Part shown: positions 62,409 to 64,000 of the stretch, piece by piece | Numbering within the stretch: the stretch's first letter is position 1 | Layout of the letters: the number at the start of each line of letters is the position of its first letter | Assembly: GCA_021464245.1 (NCBI GenBank) | Contig: JADCRB010000002.1 | Coordinates: 733,796-797,795 of the forward strand | From: Carallia brachiata | Taxonomy: Eukaryota > Streptophyta > Magnoliopsida > Malpighiales > Rhizophoraceae | Direction of reading: 5' to 3' | DNA length: 64,000 nucleotides | The notes under the pieces: model-generated | Databases searched by the model: none | What the model was told of the DNA's origin: nothing | What the model saw: the letters and a program-made list of their open reading frames with translations, nothing else | Position numbers and translations under genes: made by a program

Positions 62409-62420
62409 CTATATATATAA
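62409..62420 (+). promoter_or_regulatory. TATA box of the ZAT10-like gene
   Basis: CTATATATATAA, about 200 nt upstream of the ATG, followed by a CT-rich leader typical of plant 5' UTRs. Confidence 0.6.
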
Positions 62421-62620
62421 CCCTTCTTTCCTCCTCTTCTTTTACTCCACACTCAAAACACATATCCCTCTCCAAAAGTCTACTAAACACACACCCAACT
62501 TCCCTTCTTTCTTTTTTTTTCTTCTCTTCCCCTTCTCCATAGCCTTTTCTTTAGTCAATTCTAAAGGGTAAAGAATCAAGATTCAAGAATCAAGAATTGA
62601 GGATTGGGTGTTTGATTGCT

Positions 62621-63427
62621 ATGGCTCTTGAGGCTCTGAATTCACCCACCACAGTCGCTCCTCCTTTCAACCATGAGGACTCTTGGACCAAAGGGAAGCG
62701 GTCAAAACGGCCTCGCAGTGAATCCCCTGCTGCTCCCTCCTGTGATATTAATACTGAGGAAGAGTACCTTGCTCTCTGCCTTCTCATGCTTGCCCGCGGC
62801 GGCGGCGGCCATGGCGGCGGAGTCTCCACCGCCAAAGAAACCTCTTCTCCGCCTTTACGGCTGCCGCAACCGCCAGGTTTGAGTCTTTCTTACAAGTGCG
62901 CTGTCTGCAACAAGGGCTTTCCTTCTTATCAGGCTCTCGGTGGACACAAAGCCAGTCACAGGAAATCCGCCTCCGAGACCGCCGCCGCCGCAGCAACTGC
63001 CGCCGACAACCCGTCAACCTCCTCGACCACAACCGCCGCCGCCGCCTCCGCCACAATCGCCTCTGCAACTAGTGGTAGGGCGCACGAGTGTTCCATCTGC
63101 CACAAGAGCTTCCCCACCGGCCAGGCCCTCGGAGGCCACAAGCGCTGCCACTATGAAGGCGGCGTCAACAACAAAAACAACAGCAGCAACGGCAGCGCTA
63201 TGACCTCATCATCAGGAGGCGCCAGCGGCGGCGGCTCGAGCCAGAGTCAAAGTCGAAGCCGAGGCGGTGGGTTTGACTTTGACCTGAACCTGCCGCCCGT
63301 GCCTGAATTCGTGTCCGTCAAGAAAGGAGAAGGCCAAGAAGTGGAGAGTCCTTTGCCAACAAAGAAACCCAAATTGTTTCTTGAGATGGAAGAAACTGAT
63401 GGCGGTTCCTTGCAGATTTGTGCTTGA
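62621..63427 (+). CDS. ZAT10: C2H2 zinc-finger transcriptional repressor, ZAT10/STZ-like
   Basis: Intronless, 807 nt, 268 residues, complete. It starts [11 protein letters not shown], as in ZAT10. In order: a basic nuclear localisation stretch (KGKRSKRPR, residues 24-32), an L-box ([13 protein letters not shown]), two Cys2His2 fingers with the plant signature QALGGH ([20 protein letters not shown] and [20 protein letters not shown]), separated by an Ala/Thr-rich spacer, then a Ser/Gly-rich stretch and an EAR repression motif ([13 protein letters not shown]) near the C-terminus. ZAT10-type proteins bind DNA in the nucleus and repress or modulate genes in salt, cold, drought and oxidative stress. 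The start is the first ATG in frame with the family N-terminus; the frame is open about 24 nt upstream but without another ATG. GC-rich triplets (GCC, GGC) make this the most GC-rich gene of the window. Confidence 0.97.
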   Translation: MALEALNSPTTVAPPFNHEDSWTKGKRSKRPRSESPAAPSCDINTEEEYLALCLLMLARGGGGHGGGVSTAKETSSPPLRLPQPPGLSLSYKCAVCNKGFPSYQALGGHKASHRKSASETAAAAATAADNPSTSSTTTAAAASATIASATSGRAHECSICHKSFPTGQALGGHKRCHYEGGVNNKNNSSNGSAMTSSSGGASGGGSSQSQSRSRGGGFDFDLNLPPVPEFVSVKKGEGQEVESPLPTKKPKLFLEMEETDGGSLQICA

Positions 63428-64000
63428 TTAGGATTAAAAGATCATTAATTAGATTTACATTAGAAATTTTATTATAGAATTAATTTCCAGTTTTATTGTT
63501 TTTGGGTTGTTTTGGTCAATTATTGGTTCTGTACAGGAATTTTTTCATTAGTTGTTTGGTGAACTTTCAATGTTAATTAGCACAGTATATTTCTGAATAT
63601 TACTCATTTATTTGTTGTCATTATTTGTGATTAAGTCAATTAATTTGTTCTTTTATGCCTCTTTTTTTTTGGGTAAGATTTATATTTTTCTTATTTTCTT
63701 GTATTTATGGGTAAGGTTTCCTTTTGTGAATTTTAATAAAATCTATCATTAGACTTAACTGCTGAAGTCCTCCACGCACGTCTTCAATGCCTTATGTTTT
63801 TACGCTTTTAATTTCAACAAAAATAATGCTTTGTTTTTTTTGTTGCAATGCCTAGTTAATTTAGGTACAGAAATAGATGAATTACAGTCCAACGTCACAC
63901 GAAGAAATAATTCTTTAAAGTCTAAGACCGTGTACACGGCAGGTAAGTGATATCTGACTTGGAATAATATCATATATTAACATCATTCATTACCAAAAAA
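63428..64000. other. 3' UTR of the ZAT10-like gene and flank
   Basis: AT-rich. AATAAA at 63735-63740 is a possible poly(A) signal about 310 nt after the stop; nearer variants exist. Nothing else is seen before the window ends. Confidence 0.5.

Noticed and set aside
62784..63203. Overlapping frames in and opposite the ZAT10-like gene
   Set aside because: GC-rich triplet runs keep several frames open; only the frame with the two QALGGH fingers and the EAR motif is real.

Overview
This is a 64 kb piece of plant nuclear DNA, almost certainly from a eudicot. The spacers are AT-rich, the genes are intron-rich with GT-AG junctions, there are many MITE-like repeats and microsatellites, and all recognisable genes belong to plant families. 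The BXL7-like, VSR1-like and ZAT10-like proteins look rosid-like, but I cannot name the species. There is no operon, phage, CRISPR or bacterial content.

Layout. (1) 1-13.2 kb: a segmental tandem duplication carrying two minus-strand genes for small secreted TPD1-like proteins. The left gene is cut by the window edge. The duplication is interrupted by MITE-like repeats, a long-TIR fold-back element, a LINE reverse-transcriptase scrap and an 86-bp perfect tandem duplication. (2) 14.4-14.8 kb: a small minus-strand gene of unknown function with an apparent 1-nt frameshift. (3) 16.2-18.9 kb: a second long-TIR element and a hAT-like MITE with a perfect 8-bp target duplication. (4) 19.3-22.25 kb: an intact five-exon GH3 beta-xylosidase gene (BXL7-like, minus strand). 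(5) 23.9-31.4 kb: an unusual block of three diverged tandem modules, all pointing to the minus strand, with a promoter and a spliced open leader at the upstream end. It is probably a decayed gene family I do not recognise, or a non-coding transcript. (6) 35.97-41.74 kb: a 12-exon vacuolar sorting receptor gene (plus strand) with two small deletions that break the frame. (7) 42.95-44.53 kb: a five-exon RSL-class bHLH gene (minus strand), also with two apparent 1-nt deletions. (8) 50.99-55.48 kb: an intact nine-exon ZFPL1-like RING/membrane protein gene (minus strand), with a degenerate minisatellite just downstream. (9) 62.62-63.43 kb: an intronless ZAT10-like C2H2 zinc-finger repressor gene (plus strand).

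The genes are independent single units and I see no shared pathway. By family, roles include cell-wall remodelling (BXL), vacuolar protein sorting (VSR), Golgi membrane function (ZFPL1), root-hair transcription (bHLH) and stress transcription (ZAT10). Five small frame-breaking indels in three of seven genes, against three complete genes with none (BXL, ZFPL1, ZAT10), need to be explained either as residual assembly errors or as real allelic lesions. The best candidates for something undescribed are the triplicated 23.9-31.4 kb locus and the small gene near 14.6 kb.
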